Assembly: GCA_019614645.1 (NCBI GenBank)
Contig: JABWDB010000017.1
Span: forward strand, 6,584,501 to 6,648,500
Source: Stratiolaelaps scimitus
Taxonomy: Eukaryota; Arthropoda; Arachnida; Mesostigmata; Laelapidae
Length of the DNA: 64,000 bases
Direction: 5' to 3'
In this document: positions 1 to 11,282 of the stretch, one piece after another
Numbering within the stretch: position 1 is the first letter of the stretch
How the letters are laid out: every line of letters begins with the position of its first letter
Notes under the pieces: generated by a model
Told to the model about the DNA's origin: nothing
Databases searched by the model: none
The model's input: the letters and a program-made list of their open reading frames with translations, nothing else
Translations under genes and position numbers: made by a program

Positions 1-213
1 CGTGGACAGACGTTGAGTACCCCGCGGTATACGAACTACTCGATTAGCCCAGGCTTGGCGTCGGCCGCAGGCCACGAGACATACAACGTTTCAAGCAATC
101 GAGCAGCTACTTTCGGACAACAACGTGCAGTCACAGCAAGTCCACAAGGAGATACAACTCCACAGGATTACTATAGAGCTATACGCCGATCAAAGTACTT
201 CAGCACTAGTTAA
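1..213 (+). CDS. possible terminal exon of a gene entering from the left
   Basis: The frame is open from base 1 to a TAA at 211-213 and encodes about 70 residues rich in Ser, Thr, Gln and Tyr, without a recognisable domain. There is no in-frame ATG, so if real it is the 3' end of a gene that begins outside the window. An AATAAA poly(A)-like hexamer lies near 398-403. The composition resembles the disordered tail of a regulatory protein, but chance openness over 213 bases is possible. Bases 214-672 hold nothing else I can identify. Confidence 0.3.
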   Translation, partial: RGQTLSTPRYTNYSISPGLASAAGHETYNVSSNRAATFGQQRAVTASPQGDTTPQDYYRAIRRSKYFSTS

Positions 214-672
214 TGGCGTAAACACCGTAGTAGAGCTCACCTAGTCGTCAGTGATGGTCATTACTGGATTGGACACTTGGCTACACTCTGTCGCCTATAC
301 AGACTGGCAACACCGAGCGTGATATCGAACGCCTGAAGCAAAAACGGCAATAGCTTCTTGTGCCGTTTTTCTCTTTCGGAAATTCTTTGCTTTCTTAATA
401 AATCAATAATTCAGTGTTTCACCATCTTTTCCGTTCTCGGCGCTGATGTCTTTGGTCTGTGACGCTTAACCTCGCCGTGCATGGCCCATTTACGTGGCAC
501 TTCGATACAAATTCTAGTGGTTCATGCGGCTGTTTAGAGCCATAAAAGCTCAGAGGGACTTTGGAAGAGACATTGCAGTTGCCTCGCACAGTGATAATAG
601 GTAAAATAAATCGGAACCTTCTATCCCTCGCGGAAACGTCGGACAGAGGCTATGTTTGTTGGGTAAGCGATT

Positions 673-1479
673 GTGTCGGTCAAAAAGTTCGTGCAATGTT
701 TTGTCTAAAATGAGAAGCCAGCTTTGTTGTGGGCGTTTAGGAAAATGTGTGCAATAATGTATTTTCCACTACGTTGGAGGAAAATCTGAAAGTGCAAGGC
801 CAAGGCGAGTGTGGCGAAACATTCCCGGAGAACTCCAACACTTTGTCATGAGAGCGCAAATATCTATGAAGCCTGGCATTATCATGGTGGAAAGGTACTC
901 CTCTTCTGTTTGGCAGTTCTGGGCGTTTTAGGACGATTGCTTCCTTCACGCATCCAGGTGGTGCCACGATTCACGTATCCAGCGACTCTTAAGTGCCTCA
1001 CAATGCTATTACGCGATGCACCAACAACACTTTGAATATATTGAATCGTCACGTGTGGATTTGCGTCCACTAAAGCAACAATCTGACTTGAATCCACTGT
1101 TGGTGGACGACCAGGGCGCGGTTTATCTGTCAGGTCAAAATCTCCTGCACGGAAACGCGCAAACCATTTATGCACTACGCCTTTTTTTAGGGCATCAGGA
1201 CCATACACTTGGCACATCTCGTGAGCTGTTTGTGCAGCGTTAAGTCCTTCTTGGAAATAGTAAAGCATAATGTGCCGATAATGTTCAGAAGTCCTCCCCA
1301 TCTTCGAGAGCACAATTTTTCACAATAACACTGAATGACAATTGCAAAAATGGCGCCAAACGATAACACAACAACCGTTCTATATTTAAAGAAAACAACC
1401 AAAACCGTGGCGCTGGCGGGAGGGCGCGCGTTTTTGAACAACGAAAGCCAAAAATTGCGCGAACTTTTGACCGACCCAC
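673..1479 (-). mobile_element. internally deleted mariner transposon
   Basis: Imperfect terminal inverted repeats lie at about 673-705 and 1450-1479 (shared core GTCGGTCAAAA(A)GTTCG). The right end is followed by TA, the usual mariner target site; the left flank has decayed to TT. On the minus strand 1313-882 encodes the N-terminal helix-turn-helix half of a mariner transposase, including a GRPPTVD motif. A second frame at 967-737 carries the catalytic-region motif FHHDNARLH. The roughly 0.8 kb length, against about 1.3 kb for full elements, and the frame change show that the centre is deleted. It cannot encode an active enzyme. Confidence 0.88.
882..1313 (-). pseudogene. mariner transposase, N-terminal DNA-binding half
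   Basis: This frame of 143 codons begins with the paired helix-turn-helix domain of mariner transposases: a YxHI start, then a KWFARF motif, then the GRPPTVD linker and a second helical region ending in GYVNR. After that the reading runs into sequence out of register with the family. The residues that should follow (first catalytic Asp region) are missing, and the later FHHDNARLH segment lies in another frame. It is a relic inside the 673-1479 element, non-functional by its own breaks. Confidence 0.85.
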
Positions 1480-1829
1480 TATTTTAGCTCTTTTTTTCAG
1501 AGCGCCATCATGTCTTTTCGATTTAACATACACTTGTTCATCCAGTGACAGATTGAAAATTTGATGGCCAGTTATTAGAGGCGTGAAAATATTTTTGAAT
1601 GTCATTATCTTACACACCCTGGCCCGTATTCGGCATCAGCTTAATAGTTGCCGATCGTTTCGATGCTCAACACACGCCAAGTACTCATCAGAAAGAAAAT
1701 CACGTTCTTATTATTATTACTGCCCCATTGAAAATGGCCTGTTAAAGCGAAAGACAATAGTTATGCAGGTAACTATAGACCAGTAGCCCAGGACTCCATA
1801 GATAGCGTGCCTCATTTTTGAAAAGATAC

Positions 1830-3120
1830 TCGTAGATCACAGTTACTCATACCTCTCCATAAATGATCTCCTTGACAGCGAACAACATGGTTTTATCAAA
1901 GAGAAATTGACCGAAATCCAGTTGATTGAAATGGTACATGTCTGGCCTTTTTTTTCAAATAGAAGAGAGTCGACTATGATTGCATTTACTTTGATTTTTT
2001 CAAAGCATTCGATCGCGTCAATCATAGTCTTTTAATCTATAGACGCTTATCTCTCAAATTAGATCCACATAGTGTTGAGTGGATTGGAAGATATTTCACA
2101 GACAGAAAATTCTGCGTAAAAATAAACTATACCTTTAGTACGTATGACCGATGTCCATATCGGGTACCTCAGGATTCGTGCGTAGGTCCACTTTTATTCT
2201 GTATCTTTATGTTAGATCTCAAAAATAGTAGAATCAAATAAATAAATCTCAATCTCAAGCGGCGTAAAGCACAAGTTCTACGCGGATGATTTGAAATTGT
2301 ATGCACCAGTGCGATGTGCTGATGACAGGCTCCTCCTTCAATCAACCATTACCACTGTTGAAGGGTGGTGCTGTAAGAACGACATGTTGATCTCCATACC
2401 AAAACGTGCAGTCCTGCGTACCTCTACTTATACAAATGAATACACAATCAATGGTGATGTAACCAAATGTGAAGCTTTATGCGGGATCTCGGTGTCATAG
2501 TGACTTTCTTCCTAGTTCTTAATCTGCATGGGACAGAGGTAGTTCGGTCTGCCCCATAAATATGTAACATCATTTTTAGATGTTTTATTATCAACAACGT
2601 CGATTTCTATCTTGCGCTCTATAAAAGCCTTGTCATTCCAAGGGTTTCTTTCTGCTCTTTCTTTACTACTCTCCAGTTCGGTGGCTCTACATAAAAAAAA
2701 ACATATCCTTGCGCTTGAGAGGGTACAATCGAGGTTTATGCGAAGAGTCAGTCTGCGTTGTGATGTTCCGAGGGAACTAGTGAAGCTTCCCCGCCCCTAT
2801 CGACCATTATTGAATACTGCGGACCTCCGCTTGTTTCAGCGATTCAGACCAAATAGCTCTGTCAAACATTTCGTCGAACTTCGTCCAAACGCTCTGCGCA
2901 GTGGACGCACAGTGCGTCCTGCGTCAATAGCGCGCACCGAAAAGCTAGCTAACTTGTTCTTTTGGAGAGTCGCACGTCTCATACGAGACTCAGGAAGTGG
3001 CCATTTGCCACTGTCACAATGTAATAATTCCCTTCAGTTCTACCCATTTATGTAATTTCTTTAATAATCTTGGTACCAGCCCTTTTGGTTAATAACAGTA
3101 TATTTGTATTGTATTGTATT
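1830..3120 (+). mobile_element. degenerate non-LTR retrotransposon (LINE) 3' part
   Basis: Reverse-transcriptase motifs can be read across several frames. They are a QHGF block near 1880, FDRVNHSLL near 2006-2035, a VPQDS...GPLLF block near 2165-2200, and the catalytic YADDLKLYAP near 2278-2310. An RDLGVIVTF motif follows near 2482-2508, typical of the region downstream of the RT. A further frame at 2612-3055 has the basic, Arg-rich C-terminal region of such elements. Stops and frameshifts (for example an insertion near 2222-2260) break the reading. The element ends near a short TTGTA repeat at about 3105-3120. The family looks CR1/Jockey-like, but the clade is not established. Confidence 0.8.
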
Positions 3121-3182
3121 AGCATTCGTTCGACTGACTATAAAGGCCAATTCAGGAGGGACACACCGTGCTTGATTCCGGA

Positions 3183-3325
3183 TCCTGTCAGACGTGAAGA
3201 ATCTTTGGATTCTTTATCACATTTCTTTATTTGTGGATTCCTGCCAGGTACAACATGGTTGAAAAATAAAGAACAGGTGGCCCCGACATGCCATCATAGT
3301 AATACTTAAAGGTTTAGAGCCGATG
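3183..3325 (+). repeat. dispersed repeat R2, copy 1
   Basis: This stretch is clearly homologous to 54887-55010: CCTGTCAGACG, a GAATCTTTG block, TTGCCAGGTAC, GGCCCCGACA, and CATAGTAATAC appear in the same order. It lies directly downstream of the broken LINE and may be a separate short element. No coding potential. Interval 3326-4397 has only a minus-strand open frame (3733-3996, 87 codons) with no recognisable similarity. Confidence 0.7.
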
Positions 3326-4397
3326 CCTATCACATAGCGGAACTGCTGGGAGTCAATTCAAAGAATGTTTATAGAGTTCAATTATCCATTTGCTCTATAG
3401 AGAACTGCAATCATTCCATCGAGGCCACGCATATAGACAAAAACCACACGTCTCTAAGTCGAATTTCTTACGTAGCATTATCCTTCTAAACTGCATGACA
3501 TTATAACAGCCTAGGAAATTTAACGTTTCGAATTCAAACGTTTTCGTTTTCCCAGAAAAAAGACCGCGAAATAAAGTATAATTAATAAGTATACTAGAGT
3601 ATAATCAATAAGCATAATAAAGTATAATTAGTTAAGCATCCCTGTTCTCGTGTTATGCAATGTTTAAATATTCGCGCCCCTTCCACAGTGGAGAGTGCAG
3701 GTAGACTCCTTGCCCCGCCGACAGGATGTGTTCTATTTCAGTTCGGCTTGTATCCGCCATCGCTTTGCTCGGCCTTTTAGCTGACGATCGCCGTACCGTT
3801 GAGGTCGCAGTGCGCTGGTATTGATTGCACGAGCTACTTGTTTTGCTTTCGCTTTTCGCGTTGGAGCACCGCTACGAGGTGGTAAGTGTTCACGTCGTAC
3901 TGTCATGTCTAGAAATGTGAACGCGTGTTGACGTTGAACTGAGAACGGTATTCCGTTTTGCGGCGGTTTGCTGTCATTGTCGTTGCCGTTAGCCAACTGT
4001 AAATAGATGCCGCCGGTAGCCCTGTTGCTGGCCCACGTGCAGCGCTCATTGACTAGGTCTAGTGTAGTACGCGATCGGACGCCATAGATTTTCCTTTCGA
4101 ACGGAGTCGTATCTAATTGTGGAAGGCAACGCGCTGTGCTCGCTGCACCCTATACAGACAAACCTGCAATTTGGCCGAACAGGCATATTTTAGCTGACAA
4201 CTTGACGATCTGATTATTTTCGCGCGCGACAGCAGCAAAGGTGGTCGTTGTAACGAACAAGTGAGTCGTAGTTCGGCTAAACAAAATGGCGCCAGCCATA
4301 AACGATTTGCCCACGTTGAGGGCCATTGATTGGTCCTAACAGCGGCGACAACGGGCGTCGTTGACATTTATTTCCCTGTAGCGGTTCGTAGTTGTAC

Positions 4398-4476
4398 GCT
4401 CGCCCTGATGAGTTTCTACTTCACGACGGTCTTCAGACACCCAACGAACACTGGATGACAATTGAAGTAGCTGATA
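4398..4476 (+). repeat. 79-bp direct repeat, left copy
   Basis: Bases 4398-4476 recur at 5007-5084 with roughly 90% identity, starting GCTCGCCCTGATGAG and ending GAAGTAGCTGAT. Both copies are open in the same frame and would encode the same ARPDE...LLHDGLQTPN stretch, but no domain is recognised and the openness may be incidental. Confidence 0.8.
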
Positions 4477-4646
4477 TTAGACACACGAGTGCAAGCAAGT
4501 CGAGGTATATTGGCCTTCTCCAAATATTCATTAACCATTCGCCAACTATGCCAATGGCGTGGGCTGTTTGTTCCTATTTGCGATTCCATATTAGCGAGCC
4601 TCGCTGCTTTGGCGCGCTGACTACCGGTAGACAACGACGACAAACA

Positions 4647-4870
4647 ATGACGACGAGTACTCGAATGCTGGCTTCTCGCCGGCGTCCCTGTCCCGTTTCG
4701 CTGGTCGCTCTGCACGAGGGAGCCGCGGCCGGTGCCGATGTGGTCAATGGCAATTTGCCCGCGATTGAAGCTGTGGCTGCGCCTGCAACTGGTGCTGTAC
4801 ACATCATGGCCGCAGGTGGCCTTGGAGAGCCCGGATAATATGAACGTAGTGGCAGGAATGCCGAGATTCG
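4647..4870 (+). other. CpG-rich stretch with possible first exon
   Basis: This segment is richer in G, C and CpG than its surroundings. It has a 63-codon frame from an ATG at 4647 to TAA at 4836-4838, Ala- and Val-rich, and a good splice donor (TTCG then GTAAGT) just past its end near 4870. It could be a promoter-proximal or first exon of an unrecognised gene. No downstream partner exon could be found, so it stays speculative. Confidence 0.2.
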
Positions 4871-4981
4871 GTAAGTCTCTACAAGTGTACCATGGTCGAC
4901 GTCTGATGGTTGCGAGTTTAACGGCTTGAACTTTTCGAGCGTCTGCTGTCTTTCAGCAACTTATTATAGCCTCGTGTATGT

Positions 4982-5004
4982 GTATATATATATATATATA
5001 TATA
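4982..5004. repeat. (TA)n microsatellite
   Basis: About eleven TA units immediately precede the right copy of the 79-bp direct repeat. Confidence 0.95.
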
Positions 5005-5006
5005 AA

Positions 5007-5084
5007 GCTCGCCCTGATGAGATTCTACTTCACGACGGTCTTCAGACACCCAACCAGCTCTGGATGACAAAAGAAGTAGCTGAT
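5007..5084 (+). repeat. 79-bp direct repeat, right copy
   Basis: Partner of 4398-4476, separated by 530 bases and preceded by a (TA)n tract. From here to 8668 I see no gene or element; the sequence is AT-rich with short scattered open frames only. Confidence 0.8.
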
Positions 5085-8000
5085 TTAGTATGTGGAGAAC
5101 GCAATATTAGGCTACAGTTCCATTCCGTGCATGCCAATACTCGTTATAACAAACAGCTATCTAACGGATTTGCCTACAGTCTTGTGCTCTTCTGTTTTGT
5201 TTTTCTGTTGGCAGACTCGAATCTTCCGCTTCGTTGCTAAACAGATCTATGTCACGCCGCGTTGGTGTTGCATACTCAGGTGAGTGGATGTAGTACCTAG
5301 AACAAAAACATAAGCCCGATACAGTGCTCCCTATACTACCTACGTTTGTCTCTTATAGATTTGTAGTTTTCCAAGCATTGTTTCTCGTGATGATTAACAC
5401 AGACCTGTTCCGATATCATTGAGGACAGCATATTTCATATTACTGACATTCATACATATGATGATATTGAATCGTGTGCATGCTCAAGTCCAGCAACTAA
5501 CATAGAAACAACGTCTTGATCTAACTATGCACAGGTGTACTGGCTGAGCGTAGTACGTAGGCAGCACGCCGTATGCGTTAGGGGCAGCCGAAAGTTTTCA
5601 CTGGTTCACGCCCGCTTCGAGTCACCGGATGACCTTTTACCGATGTGAGCTGGCTACGATTGCTGCTGTCTGCTGTGATTGGATCTTTCTCGAACAAAGT
5701 CTGATCAAAAGCTGCTCAATTTATTATTGGTTATACAAAAAAATCAATGCGAATACAAAACGGACCTTTCTCGTGAGCAAATTCATGTTACTTTTCCAAG
5801 TTACCCTGGCATGCCGCGACAAGTATGACTGCCGAACTTTGTGCTGCTTTTGGGCTCACAGCTGTGTCGATTAGAATGCCTCATCGTTCCCGAAAATCAT
5901 CGTGAGATTATGAACGATCCCCCCAACGCATATGAGGGGTCAGTTTCATCAGCAACAATCAACCAATGACAGCGGTCCGGTTCAGCGAGGTCAAAGGTAC
6001 GACTGTGTGTTAGTGGTAGGTGGTTTTGTTCGTTGAGTCAATGAAACTCGCCAGTGGACTCCCTTCAGATGTTAAGCCCTTCCATGGCGCTCGTGCATGG
6101 TCGGGTTCAAGCCCTGAAGCAGAGAAATGTAGCTCTAAGTCAGGGACGATACCGCCCTAATCGGTACTGTCTCCGGGTTTGTGAGCCACAATATCGTATG
6201 CTTTTTCCATTGATTTATATCTCCTTGCGGTACTGCCAATAGCGGAAATCCTCACTATGCGTTCTTACATCCGATGCAGTTAAATCTCCCAAGTTGTGTA
6301 ATCGCGAATCTTACCCCGTCCAATAAACAAAACGAGTCAAAAAGCCGGCCATGTGCTTCCATCTATGAGGCACGCGGTGGCAACGGACGGGTAGAATAAT
6401 CCCCGAGATGTCACTGAACGCTCTCGAAGCTAACGAAGCTGAATGTGGCGTACCGGAACACTTATTTTTCTCTTTAATATTTACATATCCCTTGACAAAG
6501 TATCTATGGAGTTCATTTCAACAATTTTCGCCTATTAATCGTTTACAGGTATTCTACTGCTGACGCGGATAACAACACATGGGACGAAAGTGGCGCCAGA
6601 GGTCGAACGGTGCCTATATGAACCGAACACCGGTTAGCCAACTGTTAGTCTGGAAACCAAACCTTGATGGATCTGTTATCGTCGATCGGAGAGTCCACGC
6701 GGGCATTAGCGCGAGGTTTCTTCAACCTATAGAAAGTTCTCATTGCACCCCAAATTGTTACATTAACACAACAAACAGAGAAAGCCTAGTGTTATTAAAG
6801 TACGCGATCTATAATTAACAGACTCAGTATTTTCGAGCGGCGCGTTCGCTGATGCTGAACACAGCAACAGTCTCAGAGAGAGTGCCAGGTTCCAGGAAAA
6901 AATGCGATTGCAGACAGCTGCATCTAACGGTGTCACCGGGGTCTCGTTTTTCACCTACGATTTCGCACTATTTTCAAACTCTCGCTCGCAGTGTTACGCC
7001 CCACGTCCGAACCCCACCTGAGACTAGTGTTTTCCGATCTCCTATAACCATTTTCCTGGTGTCCCCTGCGGTCAACAGTGAGTTAATGTGCACATATCGT
7101 TTCGTGAAGCAAAAACAATGACATTAGCACAGTTTGCTGGCTGCTAAGTGAAACTAGCAAAATATAGTGGATTGTGGTGTGAGGATATCGAGCACAGCGA
7201 AGGAAAGCTATCCTTCCGAATGTCAGCGATACGATACGCAGTGAATATATGACCAGTTCGATGTCATCCCAAAATTGTGATAAACTGTCGTGATTTTTCT
7301 CTTGGTCATCTTGGCTTGGTTCGAAGTGTTCAATGTTTGTTCTGTAGCGTAGTGGCCAGCTAGAGTTAGATGGCGCTGTACACAATTACCAAATCGATGA
7401 TGTTAAATAAAAGCATATTTTGATGGAAATCTTCAACCGATCCGTCAGGTTGTCCTAAATTTGAAATATTGGATGTAATGTAATAACAGGATGCACTTCC
7501 TAAGCGTGGGTCAGTGTGGATGCGGGTAAGGACAGCGATGTCTGGTTCATACAAAGAAGATACAAGGCGTTATAGACGGGTGACGTTACCAAATAGAGCT
7601 AGCATATTCTGCAGGTATCACCCCCCATGTTCTCCCGACTTAAGCCCGTGTGACTATGACTCGATCGATTTGCTCAGAGGCCTTAAATAACGAAGTTATA
7701 AATGGGACTAAAAGGTCTTTGTTTTAACTTAGTTTAGCCGATATTCGAAATATGTCTCATTATTTTTCGGTAAGCCTAATATATATGCGTACGACACATG
7801 TATCATTGTAAGAAAAAAACATTGCATATGGTACTTTACCTTAATCGATCTTGTTGTTCCTCAAAAATGCCATACAACAACACCGCTCATTAGGTTGCAT
7901 TAACCATAAACACATTTATTCAGTCCAATCAAATCATAGCAGATCTTAACAATGATATTCGTGGTGCGATTTCCATAGCGTTGCCGCATTTTCTAGGCGA

Positions 8001-8668
8001 CATGAATGGCAAATGTCCGAAGACATTTATGTATATGAGACACTAGCTATGACAATTTTGTCGATATAACAGGTGATCCCATCCTTTGATACCACTGGTT
8101 TCCTCCAACGAGGTCAGGGGAGCTTTCCAGCTTCCCAATCTAGATTTAAATTCCGGTGAACGATGAATTTACAATTACATCTCCATTGGCCATTACATTT
8201 ACATTGATGTAGGCTTTTGCAATTCTTACCACAGTACAGCAGGACAGGCCTAATTTACAAATTATAGCATATATTAAAATTATATATTTTGTTAACCGCT
8301 CTGTTAGAGAGCACCAGTGCGCGCACATACCCATATGCGAAGTGTACAGCCTCGTTCGTTCGAAGCAACTTGAGCCAGTTGCATTATTTTGACTGTTACC
8401 TCCTCATGTGACGAGACCTGGCGGTCGATTGCAAAGCCCTTTTTGTAGACAAAATCAAACTAGCACAGAACTGAAAGATTTCACTCGGCAGAATTCATCG
8501 CTTCAACTGGCCACATCTGAAATGACGGCCTTACAGTTTCGTTTGACAGCTCACAAGCAAACAATGCGATATATTTGAGTACAACTAAACCGTATATACA
8601 CTAACACTATGATCCACGTAAGCTATTCACATTCGCCGGTGCCATTTTCATGGCAGTACAATTCCCGT

Positions 8669-9610
8669 TCAAGAATTTTCGTTCTCTTGGTGTCCGCAGT
8701 CGGGACATGAATAGAATATTGTCTGGCCTTCATCGGCGCTACGTGTTTGCAAGGTAGCGTAGGTCATCCCTTCGCGGCCGCATTTTGCGCAAATTCTATC
8801 CACGGTGGGGCCTGCTCCGGGAGTGATTCCTTCCCTTTGAGCAGCGCCTTTTAGGGCTACCTCGCGATCGTTGAAAATCTGAAACGGACACGATCATCAG
8901 ATGCATATACATATATACGTACACACATCACGTGTGTAGTGTCATAAATGACACAGAAATTGCGGGTTACGATATGCCCAATAAACCACAAAAAAAGACG
9001 AGCTTGCAAGACAAATTGCCAAACAGAACAGAGTTCGCTTTCATTTACTCTGCATTTTTTGTAAATGACAAGAGTCTCCCGCTCGCAATGCACACGATAC
9101 CTAATTGCCGACTACAAATAGCGGGACAATATGAGATCCATACAACTTGACGTAACGCACACTAATTTCTGGTAACCATACAGTTACAACCCTTAGCCAG
9201 CATACTCTGTGGATCCAGTTGCAGACAACAGGACAACGCCTAAAGTGTGGATTTGTTCGCTGAAGTGTGGATTTGCTGAAAAAATCGATATCCAGTGTCC
9301 TTCACAATACTCAGTTTGTTTAATCTCTGTCCCCCAAGTGCGTAACTGTTCATCGGATTCGTTAACCCTATATATAGTGACACTCTTAAGCAACATTAGC
9401 AGAACGAATGTTACTCACCACAACAGATCTGGTCTCCATACCGTGGAAGTTCTCGATTGGCACCGAGTTGTCGCATAGGCGACACGTCACAGTCTTCGTA
9501 GATAAGGCTAGCGGTAAGATACTGCCGCAGAGCGAGCAGAACTCTAGCTCACCAGAGAAGACAGCGTTCGCCCCAGCATCCCGGACGTTATCGCCGCCCC
9601 CGTTCTCCAT
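8669..9610 (-). CDS. RPA12: DNA-directed RNA polymerase I subunit RPA12 (POLR1H/ZNRD1)
   Basis: Two exons on the minus strand: 9610-9419 (64 codons) and 8878-8669, joined in phase 0 across a GTGAGT...CAG intron. The product is 133 residues, close to the 120-130 usual for the family. An N-terminal zinc ribbon has Cys25-x2-Cys28 and Cys43-x2-Cys46. The C-terminal TFIIS-type ribbon has Cys94-x2-Cys97 and Cys122-x2-Cys125, with the diagnostic RSADEGQT loop (110-117) that enters the polymerase active site. RPA12 is the small Pol I subunit that supports transcript cleavage and termination in the nucleolus. The RSADEGQ-type loop is shared with RPB9/RPC11/TFIIS, but the N-terminal ribbon and length favour Pol I. 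The ATG at 9610-9608 is the only in-frame start before the first ribbon. Confidence 0.93.
9243..9280. repeat. 20-bp tandem duplication inside the RPA12 intron
   Basis: An AGTGTGGATTTG-containing unit of about 20 bases occurs twice in tandem at 9243-9262 and 9263-9280, within the RPA12 intron. Confidence 0.7.
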
Positions 9611-10502
9611 AACGGCACGTAGTACTTCGACGTCGGTACAGAACTCACCTTATTAACTGAAAGAGATAGCTTTATTTAGATTTGTGAATAGGCGTAATAT
9701 TCCTCTTCAAACAGATAGATCGTGCATAGTGGAGAAAGATACGAGTTTGTGGGTATTTCCTTCGAACACATTTAATTCATACGAGCTCAATTACATGGTT
9801 GTGGGGTAAAGTACGCTATGTCCCCTCACCGAATTTACACTAACTATCCAATTCACAAAAGCCCACTATTTGATATTTGTCTCTTGTTCAAAAAACATAA
9901 AATAATTCAAGACGTAGTCGGAGACAGGGAGTCAGGGCGAGGCTGCGCTGGTCTCGAGGGAGTAGATGGCATTGCCTTCTCACACGGCGAGGAAAAGGCG
10001 CTGCGGAAGGAATCGTTCAAAATATTCATTAATTTAATTTTGTATAAAGTGTAGTCAATCATAAAAGTAGACCGGTTTTATGAGAAAGATAGGTATATCT
10101 ACCTAGGCTACTCATAGGCCTACAGTCCGCGATGTCCCTGAAGGTTGGCTATAGATGCTCTGGCAACAAGATTCCCACCACGAAACAGAAACTATTTTCC
10201 AAAAGACGCAGCCGAGAGTATTCTGATTCTGTCTTCTAATTGGCAGCCTATTGAAGTGTGCCAAGTGACGAAACAAGTGCAAGCTGCTGCTCTGCAAGTC
10301 TGAACAACTATCAATATCAAAATCGATTGCTGCTGAACCAAAAAAGGTCACTGATTCCTCACTTAAAGAAGTGGCCATCAGTATAATCGGTAAAACAAAT
10401 ATATGGGCAAGAGTCAAATTTTCCCCCAACTAATCAATCAGTCATTCAAACAGGCCCCTTCCTCACGATACAACCAGATGACTTGGCTACAGCGTAAAGA
10501 AC

Positions 10503-10552
10503 CTTTTCAGGCTCACTCACAGCAAACATGTAACGTCCACGGTATTGCTATT
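10503..10552 (-). repeat. SINE tail fragment
   Basis: Matches the conserved 3' tail of the window's tRNA-derived SINE in reverse orientation: CTCACTCACAGCAAACATG then TAACGTCCACGG and ATTGCT. Only the tail is present. The rest of 9611-10853 shows no gene I can support. Confidence 0.7.
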
Positions 10553-10853
10553 TCAACTTGCCTACAACCTGAGCAATGTATTAGATTCTCACAACAATCT
10601 CACTTCGTCCTCACTCATTTCTAGCGAGAACGTCACGTGCAAACATGGCTGGTACGCCGACGTTTTGAGCATTGACGCTGCAGTTCGCGTTTCGAAGCAC
10701 ACAAATGAACACAGCCGCTGAGTTGCCCTTACGAAGGCGTCTGCATTTCATTCGGAACAAAATCTGCGCCACGAGCACGAACTGCGTCATTGTTCGAAAA
10801 GGACCACATTTTTCTCCCACACACCCGACGGCGAGCAAGAAAGTTCTACCACG

Positions 10854-11282
10854 ATGTGCGGATTAATGGTAAAAGCTTTCGTATTTCTCAGTGTCGCCGC
10901 CACATTGGGTTGTTCGGTATCCCGGAGCGACGCTGCTCGTGCATTGATGACTAAGAGCACAGCGAATGCGATTATCGACCTATTGCACAACTTCCGAGAT
11001 AGCACATCGCAGGAGGAGGCGAAGCGTTTACGAGCTAAGGCCCGGCCATGCGTTTCGAGACTGCTCCAACGGTTTAGCCCAGAAATCATCGATTCGGCGT
11101 TAAGCAGAGTCACAAGTATCTCTGACGACTGCAATCCGACCAATGAGCGTCTCTCAAAAAGTGAGTTAATCAGGGTCAGAGCCTGTTACGACGAAACGGC
11201 GAGGGTGTTGCAAGGACTGTATAGCTGCATCCAGTTGGCGAAGAACGCGCCCGCCACAACCAACAATGGAATGTGGGGTTAA
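10854..11282 (+). CDS. small secreted four-cysteine protein, unknown family
   Basis: A single open frame of 142 codons, ATG at 10854 and TAA at 11280-11282. A second ATG at codon 5 (10866) gives an equally good or better signal peptide: a short basic start, a hydrophobic core (AFVFLSVAATLG), then a small-residue stretch SVSRSDA where cleavage would be expected. The mature part is rich in Lys, Arg, Ala and Ser, looks mainly helical, and has four cysteines (RPC, DDC, RAC, YSC contexts), enough for two disulphides. I do not recognise the family. The coding sequence seems intronless. AATAAA near 11968 is the first strong poly(A) signal downstream. The gene is head-to-head with RPA12, 1.2 kb apart. 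It is likely extracellular (saliva, gut or cuticle are guesses). Confidence 0.65.
   Translation: MCGLMVKAFVFLSVAATLGCSVSRSDAARALMTKSTANAIIDLLHNFRDSTSQEEAKRLRAKARPCVSRLLQRFSPEIIDSALSRVTSISDDCNPTNERLSKSELIRVRACYDETARVLQGLYSCIQLAKNAPATTNNGMWG

Noticed and set aside
3733..3996. 87-codon minus-strand frame, basic C terminus
   Set aside because: ATG-initiated but with no recognisable domain, splice site or conserved context; not enough to call a gene.
10112..10429. 105-codon minus-strand frame that looks like a secreted peptide
   Set aside because: The apparent signal peptide depends on a TTG start. The first true ATG lies inside the hydrophobic stretch.
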